A DNA stretch of 64,000 nucleotides from Rhodoplanes tepidamans. GTDB taxonomy: Bacteria; Pseudomonadota; Alphaproteobacteria; Rhizobiales; Xanthobacteraceae. Positions 24,597 to 33,766 of the stretch are shown here, one piece after another (the first letter of the stretch is position 1; each line of letters opens with the position of its first letter). The stretch lies in assembly GCF_030813915.1 (NCBI RefSeq), contig NZ_JAUSUJ010000021.1, positions 1 to 64,000 on the forward strand, read 5' to 3'. The translations under genes and the position numbers were made by a program. The notes under the pieces were generated by a model. That model made no database searches. It had not been told where the DNA came from and saw only the letters and a program-made list of their open reading frames with translations.

Positions 24597-25519
24597 GCGG
24601 AGACCCTCGGATCGATCAGGCGATGCAGGATGTCGGTCGCGGCGTTGATCGCGACGAGGGCGACGACGATCACCGCGATGGCGGCCTGCACGACCGGGTA
24701 GTCGCGGCCGTGGATGGCGTTGAGCAGCAGGCTGCCGATCCCCGGCAGGCCGAACAGCACCTCCATGGTGAGCGTGCCGGCGACGAGGCCGGCGAGCACC
24801 AGCCCCGACAGCGTCAGCGCGATCGGCAGGGCGGTCGGCAGCAGGTGGACGACGACCACCCGGATCGGATGCAGGCCCTTGGCGCGGGCCGTGCGGACAT
24901 GCGCGGCCGCGGTCGCCTCGCGCAGCTCCTCGTGGAGGGGCTTCACGATCTGCCCGGCATTGTCGATCCCGATGATCACCACCGGCAGCACCATGCTGCC
25001 GAGCACCGGCAGCCAGCCGAGCCAGACCGAGACGATCAGGATCCCCAGCACCCCGACGCAGAAGGTCGGAAACGCGATCGACCAGATGTTGACGGCGTCG
25101 ACCAGTGCCACCGCCTTGCCGGTGCCGGACGTCACCGCGGCGATCGCGATCGTGAAGGCGATCACGATGCCGACCGCGAAGCTCAGGCTGGCGAAGGTCA
25201 GCGTGGTCGGCAGGGCGGTGGCCAGCATGTCGGCGACCGGCCGGTGGAACCGGATCGACTGGCCGAAGTCGCCGGAGAGTGCGGCGGCGCTCCAGGCGAC
25301 CAGCTGGGCGCCGGCGGAACGGTCGAGGCCGAGCTCGTGCCGCATCGCCTGCTGCTGGGCCTCGGTGAGGTCGCCCTGGGCCGCCAGCACGTCGACGGTG
25401 TCGCCTGGGACCACCCGCACGAGCAGGAAGACCAGCACGACGATGGCGGCGGCCTGCAGCAGCATCTTGGCGAGCCGGAGCGCGACGGCGGCGAGGGTGT
25501 CGGTGGCGAGGCGGCTCAC
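24593..25519 (-). CDS. ABC transporter permease, DppB-like
   Basis: The 308-aa inner-membrane protein has the DppB/OppB plan: a first TM helix, a periplasmic region (VPGDTVDVLAAQGDL, LGLDRSAGAQLVAWS), then a five-helix BPD_transp_1 domain with the EAA loop around VRTARAKGLHPIRVVVVHLL and the end LFGLPGIGSLLLNAI. The GTG start at 25519 follows GGAGGT and overlaps the previous stop (GTGA). It partners the DppC-like permease upstream. Confidence 0.93.
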   Translation of the reverse strand: MSRLATDTLAAVALRLAKMLLQAAAIVVLVFLLVRVVPGDTVDVLAAQGDLTEAQQQAMRHELGLDRSAGAQLVAWSAAALSGDFGQSIRFHRPVADMLATALPTTLTFASLSFAVGIVIAFTIAIAAVTSGTGKAVALVDAVNIWSIAFPTFCVGVLGILIVSVWLGWLPVLGSMVLPVVIIGIDNAGQIVKPLHEELREATAAAHVRTARAKGLHPIRVVVVHLLPTALPIALTLSGLVLAGLVAGTLTMEVLFGLPGIGSLLLNAIHGRDYPVVQAAIAVIVVALVAINAATDILHRLIDPRVSA

Positions 25520-26397
25520 GGCTCGACCTCCGGGGGCGTCGCGCGGGCGTGGCGCAGCGGGTCGAAACGACGACGGAGGTCGTCGCCGATCACCGACAGG
25601 CTGGTGGTGAGGACCACGATAGCGATCACCGGCGCCACGATGGCGTGGGGGGCGATCTCGATGGTGCGGCTCGCATCGGCCACCATGCGGCCCCAGGTGG
25701 GCGCGTCCGGCGAGGAGCCCAGCCCGAGAAAGCTCAGCACCGACTCGGTGACGATGCAGCGGGGCAGGACGATGGCCGCCTGCGTGATCAGTGCGCCGGC
25801 GAGATTGGGCAGGACATGCAGGCGCAGGACGTGCAGCGGGCCGCCCCCGAACGTCCGGGCCGCCGTGACGTAGTCCTGCGCCATCTCGCGATGCCAGGCG
25901 GCGCGGGCCACATAGGCGAAGAACGGTGCGTAGGAGAGGCCGAGCGCGATCGCCACCGGCCCGGCGCCGGCGCCGAGGGCGACGACCAGCAGCAGCGCCA
26001 GCAGGATCGGCGGGATCGCCCGGATCAGATCGACGGCGCCGAACAGCAGCGTCTCGGTCAGCCGGCCGAGCGCCAGCGCGACGAGGCCGAGACCGCCGCC
26101 GATCGCCAGCGCGACGGCGGCCCCGCCGAAGCCGATCGTCAGCGTCGTGCGGGTGCCGACGAGAAGGCGGGACAGGACGTCGCGGCCGATATGATCGGTG
26201 CCGAGCCAGTGCGCCGCGTCCGGTGCCTGGTTGAGCGCGAGCAGATCCTGGTCGAGCGGGTCGTACGGCGCGACCAGGGGCGCGATCGCGGCCATGGCCA
26301 CGATGGCCACGACCGTGGCGCCGGCCGCGAGAACCGCGACCGGCCATCGGCCGGCGCGCTTCTCGCGGAGCGGTGCGGACGACAAGGCGAGCGACAC
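25516..26397 (-). CDS. ABC transporter permease, DppC-like
   Basis: The 293-aa protein has the DppC N-terminus with one TM helix followed by APYDPLDQDLL and HWLGTDHIGRDVLSRLLVG. The permease domain has the EAA loop (YVTAARTFGGGPLHVLRLH) and ends with ISVIGDDLRRRFDP-like residues (LSVIGDDLRRRFDPL). The GTG start lies 6 bp after the binding-protein stop. It forms the channel with the DppB-like subunit. Confidence 0.93.
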   Translation of the reverse strand: MSLALSSAPLREKRAGRWPVAVLAAGATVVAIVAMAAIAPLVAPYDPLDQDLLALNQAPDAAHWLGTDHIGRDVLSRLLVGTRTTLTIGFGGAAVALAIGGGLGLVALALGRLTETLLFGAVDLIRAIPPILLALLLVVALGAGAGPVAIALGLSYAPFFAYVARAAWHREMAQDYVTAARTFGGGPLHVLRLHVLPNLAGALITQAAIVLPRCIVTESVLSFLGLGSSPDAPTWGRMVADASRTIEIAPHAIVAPVIAIVVLTTSLSVIGDDLRRRFDPLRHARATPPEVEP

Positions 26398-26403
26398 GGG
26401 TGC

Positions 26404-27951
26404 TCAGCCGGCGAGCCAGGTCTTCGCGACGCCGCCGCTCGCCCAGTTGGGCGACCAGGTGAAGCCCGGCTCGTAGCCCTGCACCTGGCGGCGGAAGGCG
26501 ATCGGCTCGGCGGCGTGGCCGAGCACGACCGTATAGTAGTTGTCGAGCACGCGCTGCCAGGCCTTGGTGTAGATCGCCTTGCGGTCGGCGACGTCCGGCT
26601 CGGCGACGGCGTCCTTCACCAGCCGGTCGAACTCGGGATCCTGCACGCCGCCCCACAGCACCGGGTTGGGGCCGTCGCTCATCAGGCGGACATAGCGCAG
26701 GAACACGTCGGCGCGCGGACCCGAATGGATGACGGTGACGTCCCAGTCGTACTGGCCGAGCCGCTTCTGGGTGCCGATGTCGTCGAGCGCGACGTGGTTC
26801 ACCTGGAAGCCCAGCCGGCGCAGCATCTGCACGGCGACCTGCGGATAGCTCTCCTGCCAGGACACCAGCTCGATCTTCACCTCGGCCGGCTTGACGCCGG
26901 CTTCGGCGAGCAGCGCCTTCGCCTTGTCGAGATCCGGCTTGGCGTGAAGGTCGGCGTCGTGCTGCGCCTGGTCGAAATAGAGGTTGCCGGGCGCCACCAT
27001 CTGGTTGGTGACGACGCCCGAGTCGCCGGCGACGAAGCGCATGAACGCGGTCTTGTCCATCGCATGGGCGATTGCGCGACGGACCCGCAGGTCGTCGAAC
27101 GGCGCCCGCGGCTTGCGGTTGTTGAACGACAGGAAGTACCAGTTCGTGTCCTTCAGCCGGCTGACCGCGATGTCCTGGGACTTGGCGAGCTGGGCCGCGA
27201 CGTCACGCGAGACATTGGCGACGTGCAGGTCGCCGGCGCGCAGCGCGAGCCCCTTGTCGACGTCGTCGCGCAGGTCGCATTCGACCGCCTCGAGATACGG
27301 CATGCCGGCCCGCCAGTAGGTGGTGTTGGCCGGCGCGACGAGCTTCACCTTCGGTTGCCAGGTGCCGAACCGGAACGGCCCGGTGCCGATCGGCGTCTTG
27401 ATGGTCGCGTCCCAACCCTCCGACTTCGGCGACACGATCCACAGCTCCGACATCAGGCCGAGCAGCGGACCGTAGGGCTGCTTCAGCGAGACCACGACGG
27501 TGCGCGGATCGGGCGCCGTGGCGGAGTCGAGGAGCTTCATGGCGGAGGCGAGCCAGCCGCCGGAGATGCGGGTCTTCACCCGCATGATGTTGGCGACCAC
27601 GTCCTCGGCCGTGAGCGTCTCGCCGTCGTGGAACGTGACGCCCTGGCGCAGCGTGAACCGGTAGGTCTTGCCGTCCTCGGAGACGTCGAACGACTCGGCC
27701 AGGAACGGCTCGACGCCGCCGTCGGGCCCGATCGAGGTCAGCGCCTCGACATAGAGCTGCTGCACCCCGATGCTGCCGACATGGCGATGCGGATCGGAGG
27801 TGTCGAGACCGAGTGTCGCGTATTTCAGCACGCCGCCGCGGCGCGGCTCGCCGGCCGCGAAGGCCGGAACGGGCAGGGCGGCGGCGAGGCCGAGCGCGGC
27901 CGTTCCGGCGAGGAGATGGCGGCGATTCACGAGGCCAGTATCGTTTCGCAC
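26404..27951 (-). CDS. Periplasmic substrate-binding protein, SBP_bac_5 family
   Basis: The 515-aa protein captures the ligand for the adjoining Opp/Dpp-type importer. It has a twin-arginine-like signal (NRRHLLAGTAALGLAAALP, cleavage after AFA), then the family motifs FTLRQGVTFHDGETLTAEDVV near residue 105 and VRRAIAHAMDK near 295. GTG 27951 has AAGGAG at good spacing and overlaps the upstream hydrolase by 25 bp. GTG 27930 would instead give a 4-bp GTGA overlap. Family members bind peptides, nickel-heme, glutathione or opines; the neighbours suggest a phosphorus compound here, which is inference. Confidence 0.92.
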   Translation of the reverse strand: MRNDTGLVNRRHLLAGTAALGLAAALPVPAFAAGEPRRGGVLKYATLGLDTSDPHRHVGSIGVQQLYVEALTSIGPDGGVEPFLAESFDVSEDGKTYRFTLRQGVTFHDGETLTAEDVVANIMRVKTRISGGWLASAMKLLDSATAPDPRTVVVSLKQPYGPLLGLMSELWIVSPKSEGWDATIKTPIGTGPFRFGTWQPKVKLVAPANTTYWRAGMPYLEAVECDLRDDVDKGLALRAGDLHVANVSRDVAAQLAKSQDIAVSRLKDTNWYFLSFNNRKPRAPFDDLRVRRAIAHAMDKTAFMRFVAGDSGVVTNQMVAPGNLYFDQAQHDADLHAKPDLDKAKALLAEAGVKPAEVKIELVSWQESYPQVAVQMLRRLGFQVNHVALDDIGTQKRLGQYDWDVTVIHSGPRADVFLRYVRLMSDGPNPVLWGGVQDPEFDRLVKDAVAEPDVADRKAIYTKAWQRVLDNYYTVVLGHAAEPIAFRRQVQGYEPGFTWSPNWASGGVAKTWLAG

Positions 27952-29240
27952 GTGAGAGTCTCCTTCGGGTGAAACGCGCAGGACTGGAGTGGATGGCCGT
28001 CCATGCCGGCATGGTCGACGCCGAGATGGCGCAGGACGGTCGGAGCGACGTCGACGATGCGGACCGGGTCGGGCCGCGCGGTGCCGGGCGAGAACCCCTG
28101 GCCGTCGATCATCAGGACAGGGGACTGCTCGAAGGCCGCGAGCCCTCCGTGCTGGCCGCAGCCGAGCCGGTCCGGCTTGCCGTCGCGCGGCTTCGCCGCG
28201 ATGCTCGTTCCGGGCACGCCGAATTCGTTCGGCGTATCGTCGGCTTTCATCGAGATCGCGAAGGCGAGCCCGTGCCGCGGCGCCTGGCCGACGCTCGCCA
28301 GTTCCTCGGCGGTCAGGACCGTGCCGGCCCAGGGCTGCGTCCGGAAGAAGGCGTCGAGCCGCGGCCGCCGCGCATCGTGTTCGGGATGGACGTAGATCAG
28401 CGCCGAGGTGCCGTTGGAGATCGCCAGAACGTCGCCCGACGCGGCGCTCTCCTTCAGGCCGGCGGCCACGAGCGCGGCGTCGATGTCGACGATGCCGCCG
28501 ACCGTCTGGTGGCCGTGGTCGGAGCCGACGATCAGCAGCACGTCGTCGCCCGCGGCGCGCAACCGGTCGACGGCGCGCACCACGGCGGCGACGTTGCGGT
28601 CGGCGGCGCGCAGCACATCGAGATGCTCCGGCGATCCGAGCGGTGCGCCGTGCTGGATGTGGTCGGGCTCGCCGAGCCAGAGGACCGCGAGGGCGGGCCG
28701 TCGCGCGGTCAGGACCTCGGCGGTGAAGCGGTCGGTCATGGCGCGGTCGCCGGCGGCGTCGAGGGTGATGCGGAGCTGCTCGGACTCCGGCAGCGGCGTG
28801 CGGCCCGGCCCGAACGCACCGACGCGGTGATAGACGTGGCCGTGCCCATCCGGATCGTGCGCATAGGCGGCGCCCGGCGACACGTTGTTGAAGACGATGG
28901 CGCCGCCGTGCGGGGCGAGCCGTTCGGCCAGCGTCGGCACCGCGAGCGAGCGGCCGGTGGCGCGACGCTTGTGCTGCAGGAAGTCCGGGTGGCCGGCGTC
29001 ATGCGGCACCAGGGCGCCGTCCTCGATCAAGGCGAGCGAGTTGCCCTGCAGCTCGTGGCGCGCCGGCCAGCAGCCGGTGGCGAGCGTCGCGGACACGACC
29101 CGGGTCGCCGACGGGAACGCCGAGCGATAGCCGGAAAAGCGCTCGGCCCGCGTCGCGAACTCCGCGAGATGCGGCGTGTGCTCGGCCGTCACGAAGTCGC
29201 GGCGCAGCCCGTCGAGGATCACCAGGACGACGCGGCGCAT
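27927..29240 (-). CDS. Alkaline-phosphatase-superfamily phosphodiesterase
   Basis: The 437-aa protein is of the type I phosphodiesterase/nucleotide pyrophosphatase group. Likely ligands of the two-metal site are D in RRVVLVILDGLRRD, the nucleophile T in FPSATRVV, D and H in LGEPDHIQHG, D and H in IVGSDHGHQT, and H in GCGQHGG. No signal peptide is seen, so it should act in the cytoplasm after import. Its ATG overlaps the phnA stop by one base (TGATG). The substrate is unknown; a phosphodiester or phosphonate ester fits the context. Confidence 0.88.
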   Translation of the reverse strand: MRRVVLVILDGLRRDFVTAEHTPHLAEFATRAERFSGYRSAFPSATRVVSATLATGCWPARHELQGNSLALIEDGALVPHDAGHPDFLQHKRRATGRSLAVPTLAERLAPHGGAIVFNNVSPGAAYAHDPDGHGHVYHRVGAFGPGRTPLPESEQLRITLDAAGDRAMTDRFTAEVLTARRPALAVLWLGEPDHIQHGAPLGSPEHLDVLRAADRNVAAVVRAVDRLRAAGDDVLLIVGSDHGHQTVGGIVDIDAALVAAGLKESAASGDVLAISNGTSALIYVHPEHDARRPRLDAFFRTQPWAGTVLTAEELASVGQAPRHGLAFAISMKADDTPNEFGVPGTSIAAKPRDGKPDRLGCGQHGGLAAFEQSPVLMIDGQGFSPGTARPDPVRIVDVAPTVLRHLGVDHAGMDGHPLQSCAFHPKETLTCETILAS

Positions 29241-30508
29241 CACGCGACCCCGTTGAGGGCGTAGTCGAAGATGTCGAAGTTGCGCAGGCCCAGCTCGGCG
29301 CGCGTCTCGTACGCCGGCACCAGCGAATGCGACAGCAGGAACGGCACCCGCTGCTCGGCGATGCTGCCGTGCGAGCGCAGGCGCTCGCCGGCGAGCTGGG
29401 ACAGGTCGTGGTCGGCGGCGCGCGCCCCGATCGCGGTGCCGCGTGCGGCGACGATGACGATGTCGGCCTCGCGGTCGAGCGGAAGCTCGAACCGGGCGCA
29501 GGCCTCGTCCCTGTCGAGCGCGTGCTCGACGCCGGGCAGGGCGCGCACGAATGCCGCCACGGTCGCCGCGTCGAGGTCGTCGCGCATCAGATGCACGCGC
29601 ACGAAGCCGCCCAGGGCGCCGTGATGGCGCACGAACGGATCCGTGATCGGGCAGATCACGCGGGTCGCGTCGTGGCCGAACGCCGCGTCGAGGTGGTCGC
29701 CGAGATAGAGCACGGCGGGCGTTCCGTCCGGCCGCGCCATGTCCGTCATGCCGTGATCGGCGACGACGCCCAGCGTGGCGCCGAGATCGATCAGCCGGGC
29801 GAAGCGGGAGTCGACGTCCGCCATGAAGGCGTTCGCATCCGGCGTGCCGGGCGCGTGCTTGTGCTGAACGTAGTCGGACAGCGACAGATAGAGGAGGTCC
29901 GGACGGCGCGTCTCCAGGAGCCGGATGCCGGCGTCCAGCACGTAGAGCGAGAGGTCGGCGGAATACTGGTCCGGCGTGGCGCGGCCGACCAGCGCGGTCA
30001 GGTCGGCGATGCCGTGCTCGGCGAGCGTCGCGGCGTCGGCCTTCTCGGCCGAGACGGCGATGCCGTCGAGCTCGTGGCCGAGCGCCTTCCGCAGCTTGTC
30101 CTTGGCCGTGACGGCCGCGACCGCCGCACCGGCCTGCGAGAAGCGCGCCAGGACGGTCGGGGCCCGCAGCAGCGAGGCGTCGAGCATCATGATCTCGCGG
30201 CCGCTGGCGCGGTCGAGATAGTAGTTGCCGGAGACGCCGTGCACGGCGGGAGGCGCGCCGCAGACGATCGAGACGTTGTTCGGGTTGGTGAAGGTCGGCA
30301 TGGCCGCGTCGGCGATGCCGTAGAACCCGTCCTGCGCCATCCGCACCATCGTCGGGATCGCACCGGCGTCGCGCGCGGCGTCGACATAGGCCGGGTCGCA
30401 ACCGTCGAAGCAGACCACCACGGTGGGCCGGCGCGGCCAGGCATAGACCCGGCCGTTGACCTCCACGGCGTCGGGCGGGGCGGACGGACAAGCGGCGGCA
30501 GGGGGCAA
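29240..30508 (-). CDS. phnA: Phosphonoacetate hydrolase
   Basis: PhnA cleaves phosphonoacetate to acetate and phosphate, the last step of the 2-aminoethylphosphonate route through phosphonoacetaldehyde. The 422-aa product matches the known enzymes closely: YAWPRRPTVVVCFDGCDP, nucleophile T in FTNPNNVSIVCG, AAVTAKDKLRKALG, SDYVQHKHAPGTPDANAF, VVADHGM, and H in LRSHGSIAEQRVPF. The start is TTG 30508, six bases after GAGAGGA. The usual partners phnW and phnY are not in the window. A divergent SorC-type regulator and an Opp/Dpp-type importer are. Confidence 0.92.
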   Translation of the reverse strand: MPPAAACPSAPPDAVEVNGRVYAWPRRPTVVVCFDGCDPAYVDAARDAGAIPTMVRMAQDGFYGIADAAMPTFTNPNNVSIVCGAPPAVHGVSGNYYLDRASGREIMMLDASLLRAPTVLARFSQAGAAVAAVTAKDKLRKALGHELDGIAVSAEKADAATLAEHGIADLTALVGRATPDQYSADLSLYVLDAGIRLLETRRPDLLYLSLSDYVQHKHAPGTPDANAFMADVDSRFARLIDLGATLGVVADHGMTDMARPDGTPAVLYLGDHLDAAFGHDATRVICPITDPFVRHHGALGGFVRVHLMRDDLDAATVAAFVRALPGVEHALDRDEACARFELPLDREADIVIVAARGTAIGARAADHDLSQLAGERLRSHGSIAEQRVPFLLSHSLVPAYETRAELGLRNFDIFDYALNGVA

Positions 30509-30569
30509 GACGGATCCTCTCGGGCGGCATCGTGAGCAACGTGTCGTCGCCTATACGCCCGGCCGAAGA

Positions 30570-30599
30570 CACATATGTGACGCAGGCGGCACAAATGTT
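30570..30599. promoter_or_regulatory. Two dyads 20 bp apart between phnA and sorC
   Basis: CACATATGTG (30570-30579, perfect palindrome) and CACAAATGTT (30590-30599) begin exactly 20 bp apart, on one face of the helix. TTGACG at 30601 could be the -35 box of the regulator gene. SorC/DeoR-type regulators act as oligomers on repeated sites, so these are candidate operators for both divergent genes. Confidence 0.5.
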
Positions 30600-30686
30600 C
30601 TTGACGCGACTCCGCCGGCCCGGGATGGTTGCGCCGGGTCGGCCGCGACGGGACGTCGGGGGCGAAACGGCAGTAGGGACTTCGGC

Positions 30687-31661
30687 ATGGCAGTCGGTGT
30701 GGGACAGGTGACGGCGCTCGAGTCCGGGGAGGCGCCTTTCGATGCGGCGCTGGCGGCGCGCATCTGCTGGTACTACTTCAAGGAAGGGCAAACCCAGGAC
30801 GCCATCGCCCAGCGCCTCGGGCTCACCCGCAAGCGGGTCAACCGCATGCTCAGCGACGCCCGCGACACCGGCCTCGTGCAGATCACCATCGCCGGTCCGG
30901 TGGCGCCCTGCGTCGCGCTCGAATGCCGGCTGGTCGAACGCTTCGGCCTCCGCGAGGCCGTCGTCGTACCGTCGCCGGCGGAGGGCACCGACGTGCGCTC
31001 GGTGGTCGGCGCGGCGGCCGGCTGGTGGATCTCGGAGCGGCTCCCGCCGTCGGGATCGCTTGGAATCAACTGGGGCGGCACCATCCACGCCGCGGCCCAG
31101 AATCTCGCCCGGCGGGTCGGGCAGGGCAACACCGTGGTGCTGCTGTGCGGCGGGCTCGCCGAGAGCACGGCGATCAACCCCTACGACAACGCCGCCTCGT
31201 TCGCGCGGGCGCTCGACGCGACCTGCTATTACGTCACGGCGCCGATGTATACCGAGACCCAGGCGCTGCGCGACGCGCTGGTGGAGAGCGATCCGGTCCG
31301 ACGCGTCCTCGCCATGGTGGAGACGCTCGACCTCGCGCTGATGAGTGCCATCGACCTGACCGCACGGTCGAAGGCGCTCGAATACGGCGTGATCTCCCGC
31401 GACCTGTGGCGATCACTGCGCGAGGCCGGCGCCGTGGGCGAGATTTGCGGCCACTATCTCGACCCGGCCGGCCGCCCGGTCGATCATCCGATCGCCGACC
31501 GGACCATCCGTCCGCATCTCGACGCCTTGCGGCGGGTGCCGCAGCGTGTCCTCGCCGCCGGGGGGCGGCACAAGGCGCCGGTGATCCGCGCCGCGATCGC
31601 GGCCGGGCTCGTCCACGTGCTGATCACCGACGAAGCGGCGGCGCAAAATCTTCTGCGGTGA
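30687..31661 (+). CDS. SorC-family sugar-binding-type transcriptional regulator
   Basis: The 324-aa protein has an N-terminal helix-turn-helix (RICWYYFKEGQTQDAIAQRL then TRKRVNRMLSDA, about 21-54) and a C-terminal SorC/DeoR effector domain typical of phosphosugar sensing (SLGINWGGTIHAAAQNL, CGHYLDPAGRPVDH, LAAGGRHKAPVIRAAI). It is divergent from the phnA operon and probably controls it in response to an imported or phosphorylated compound. ATG 30687 is preferred by similarity; the ribosome binding site is weak (TAGGGAC). Confidence 0.9.
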   Translation: MAVGVGQVTALESGEAPFDAALAARICWYYFKEGQTQDAIAQRLGLTRKRVNRMLSDARDTGLVQITIAGPVAPCVALECRLVERFGLREAVVVPSPAEGTDVRSVVGAAAGWWISERLPPSGSLGINWGGTIHAAAQNLARRVGQGNTVVLLCGGLAESTAINPYDNAASFARALDATCYYVTAPMYTETQALRDALVESDPVRRVLAMVETLDLALMSAIDLTARSKALEYGVISRDLWRSLREAGAVGEICGHYLDPAGRPVDHPIADRTIRPHLDALRRVPQRVLAAGGRHKAPVIRAAIAAGLVHVLITDEAAAQNLLR

Positions 31662-31732
31662 CGGGCTGCCGCCGCGAAGGCCGGAGGAAGGGTCCGCGGC
31701 GCCCACGAACGGAAAGGGAAGCGCCGCGACCG

Positions 31733-33709
31733 TCAGCCGAACGCCCGGCCTTCCTCGCGAAGGATGCGGGCGATCTCGACGAGGCGGTGGTCCGACGAGA
31801 AATCCTCGAGCCGCACCGGCAGCGTCTGGCGCCAGTTCGGGTGCTGGTTGATGGTGCCCGGCACGTTCGGCTGGTCGGCGACCTGGAAGGCGTCCTCGGC
31901 CGCGACCACCAGCAGCCGGGCCGGCGTGCGGGCCAGGAAGCGGGCGACGCCGTCGAAGGACACGTGGTCGGCGCCGACCTCGTGGCGCAGCGCCGCCGCG
32001 ATCATCTGGCGGGCATGCTGACGGGCGTCCTCGGTCTCTCCCGGATCGATGCCGAGCCCGTGCTTGACGTCGAGGTCGTGGCCCGACATCCAGCCCGAGA
32101 AGGTCGACAGGTCGTGGGTCGAGAACGACACCAGCGCCTGCTCCGGATAGCCGTGCGGCGGGCTGAAGGAGCTGTCGCTGTCCCACGCCCGCTCGAACAG
32201 CATGATCCGGTAGGACCACACGTTCCAGCCGGCGAGCGTCTCGCGGAATCCGTCCGGCACGGTGCCCAGATCCTCGCCGATGACGAGGCAGTGCTCGGCC
32301 TGGCTCTCCTGCGCGACGACGGCCAGCATCGCCTCGAGCGGGAAGCGCACATACGTCCCCTGGTCGGCCTTGAAGCCGTGCGGGACCATGTAGAGCCGGT
32401 TGAAGCCGAGAACATGGTCGAGCCGGATGGCGCCGGCGTGGCGCATCACGGCGCGCAGCGTCTCGCGCAGCAGCGCGAAGTCAGTCTCCATCAGGACACG
32501 CGGGTTGAACGAGGCGAGGCCCCAGTCCTGTCCGGCCGTGTTGAGGAGGTCGGGCGGCGCGCCGGCGGAGAGCTCGCGCACATAGGCGCCCTGGTTCGAC
32601 CAGACGTCGGCCGAGTCCGCCGCGACGCCGACGGCGACGTCGAGATAGAGGCCGACCGGCATGCCGGCCTCGGCGGCGGCGGTGCTGCAGGCGGCGAGCT
32701 GGCGATCGGCCGTCCACTGCACGAAGGCATGGAACTCCATCTCGGCGGCGTCGCTGGCCGCGAGCCTCGTCAGGGTGTCGCGCGACGGTGCCCGCCACTC
32801 CTCGGGCCACATCCACCACGGTCCGCCGTAGCGGGCGCGCAGCACCGCGAAGGCACAGAAGCCGGTGAGCCAGTCGCCGCGCTCGCTCTTGAAGGCCGCG
32901 AAGTCGGCATGCCGCTCGGCGCTGCCGCGCTCGCGGAACGCCTCGAAGGCGAGCCGCAGTGCCTTCAGCTTGGCCGGGATGACGCCGGCATAGTCGACCT
33001 GCGCGGTGGAGCGCAGACGCGCCACCTCGTCGGCGAGGCCGGCGGCGGCGAGGCCCGGAAACTCCGGGATCGCCGCGACGTCGACGTAGAGTGGATTGAG
33101 GAACAGGCGGCTGGTCGGCGAATAGGGGCTGATCGCCCCCGGATCGTCGAGCGTGATGGCGTGCAGCGGGTTGAGCGCGACGCCGGCGGCGCCGAACGAG
33201 CCGGCGATGCGCACGAGGCTGCGCAGATCCGAGAAATCGCCGATGCCCCAGTTGTGCTCCGAACGTACGCCGTAGAGCTGCACGGCGAGCGCCCAGACGC
33301 GGCCGCCCTTGTCGAAGGTCTTGGGCTGCCATGCCGCCTCGGGCGCGACCAGCACGGCCTGAGGACGCTCGCCCGCCGGGTCGAGCAGCAGCCGGTAGGA
33401 GCCGACCTTGGTCTTCTCCGGCAGCACCACGGCGCCGTGCTCGCAGGTGCCCGACGCGACGGTGCGGTTGCCGCGCGTCAGCTTCCATGCCGTGCCGTCG
33501 CCGCACACGCCGTAGATCGGCTCGATCCGGCCCCGGCGGCGAACATGCACGTGCGGTTCGGCACCCGGCGGCGGGCCGCTGCGGGCGAGCACGTCGAGGA
33601 TGGCGCCGACCGCGTCGTCGCCCACCTCCCGCAGCGTGCCACGTGCATCGTAATAGCTCGTCTCGACCCCGAAGGTCTCGGCCCGGCGGCTCAGCTCGCC
33701 CTCACTCAT
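31733..33709 (-). CDS. malQ: 4-alpha-glucanotransferase (amylomaltase, GH77)
   Basis: MalQ transfers alpha-1,4-glucan segments between acceptors and releases glucose. The 658-aa product has an N-terminal extension domain of about 130 residues, then the GH77 barrel with AISPYSPTSRLFLNPLYVD. The nucleophile is in AIRLDHVLGFNRLY (about 425), the acid/base in VIGEDLGTVPDGFR, and the third acid near FSTHDLSTFSGW. It lies 57 bp after otsA on the same strand and is probably cotranscribed. It belongs to the trehalose/glucan island and could recycle short glucans released by GlgX. Confidence 0.94.
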   Translation of the reverse strand: MSEGELSRRAETFGVETSYYDARGTLREVGDDAVGAILDVLARSGPPPGAEPHVHVRRRGRIEPIYGVCGDGTAWKLTRGNRTVASGTCEHGAVVLPEKTKVGSYRLLLDPAGERPQAVLVAPEAAWQPKTFDKGGRVWALAVQLYGVRSEHNWGIGDFSDLRSLVRIAGSFGAAGVALNPLHAITLDDPGAISPYSPTSRLFLNPLYVDVAAIPEFPGLAAAGLADEVARLRSTAQVDYAGVIPAKLKALRLAFEAFRERGSAERHADFAAFKSERGDWLTGFCAFAVLRARYGGPWWMWPEEWRAPSRDTLTRLAASDAAEMEFHAFVQWTADRQLAACSTAAAEAGMPVGLYLDVAVGVAADSADVWSNQGAYVRELSAGAPPDLLNTAGQDWGLASFNPRVLMETDFALLRETLRAVMRHAGAIRLDHVLGFNRLYMVPHGFKADQGTYVRFPLEAMLAVVAQESQAEHCLVIGEDLGTVPDGFRETLAGWNVWSYRIMLFERAWDSDSSFSPPHGYPEQALVSFSTHDLSTFSGWMSGHDLDVKHGLGIDPGETEDARQHARQMIAAALRHEVGADHVSFDGVARFLARTPARLLVVAAEDAFQVADQPNVPGTINQHPNWRQTLPVRLEDFSSDHRLVEIARILREEGRAFG

Positions 33710-33766
33710 CGCGGTCGACGTGTCCCGTGCTCGCCCGTGGCGGTCCGTCCAGCCCGTAGCGTCAGA

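Noticed and set aside
27927-31088. A 1053-codon minus-strand frame joining the second hydrolase to sequence upstream
   Set aside because: The upstream part overlaps phnA and the regulator in the wrong frame. The hydrolase starts at 29240, coupled to the phnA stop.
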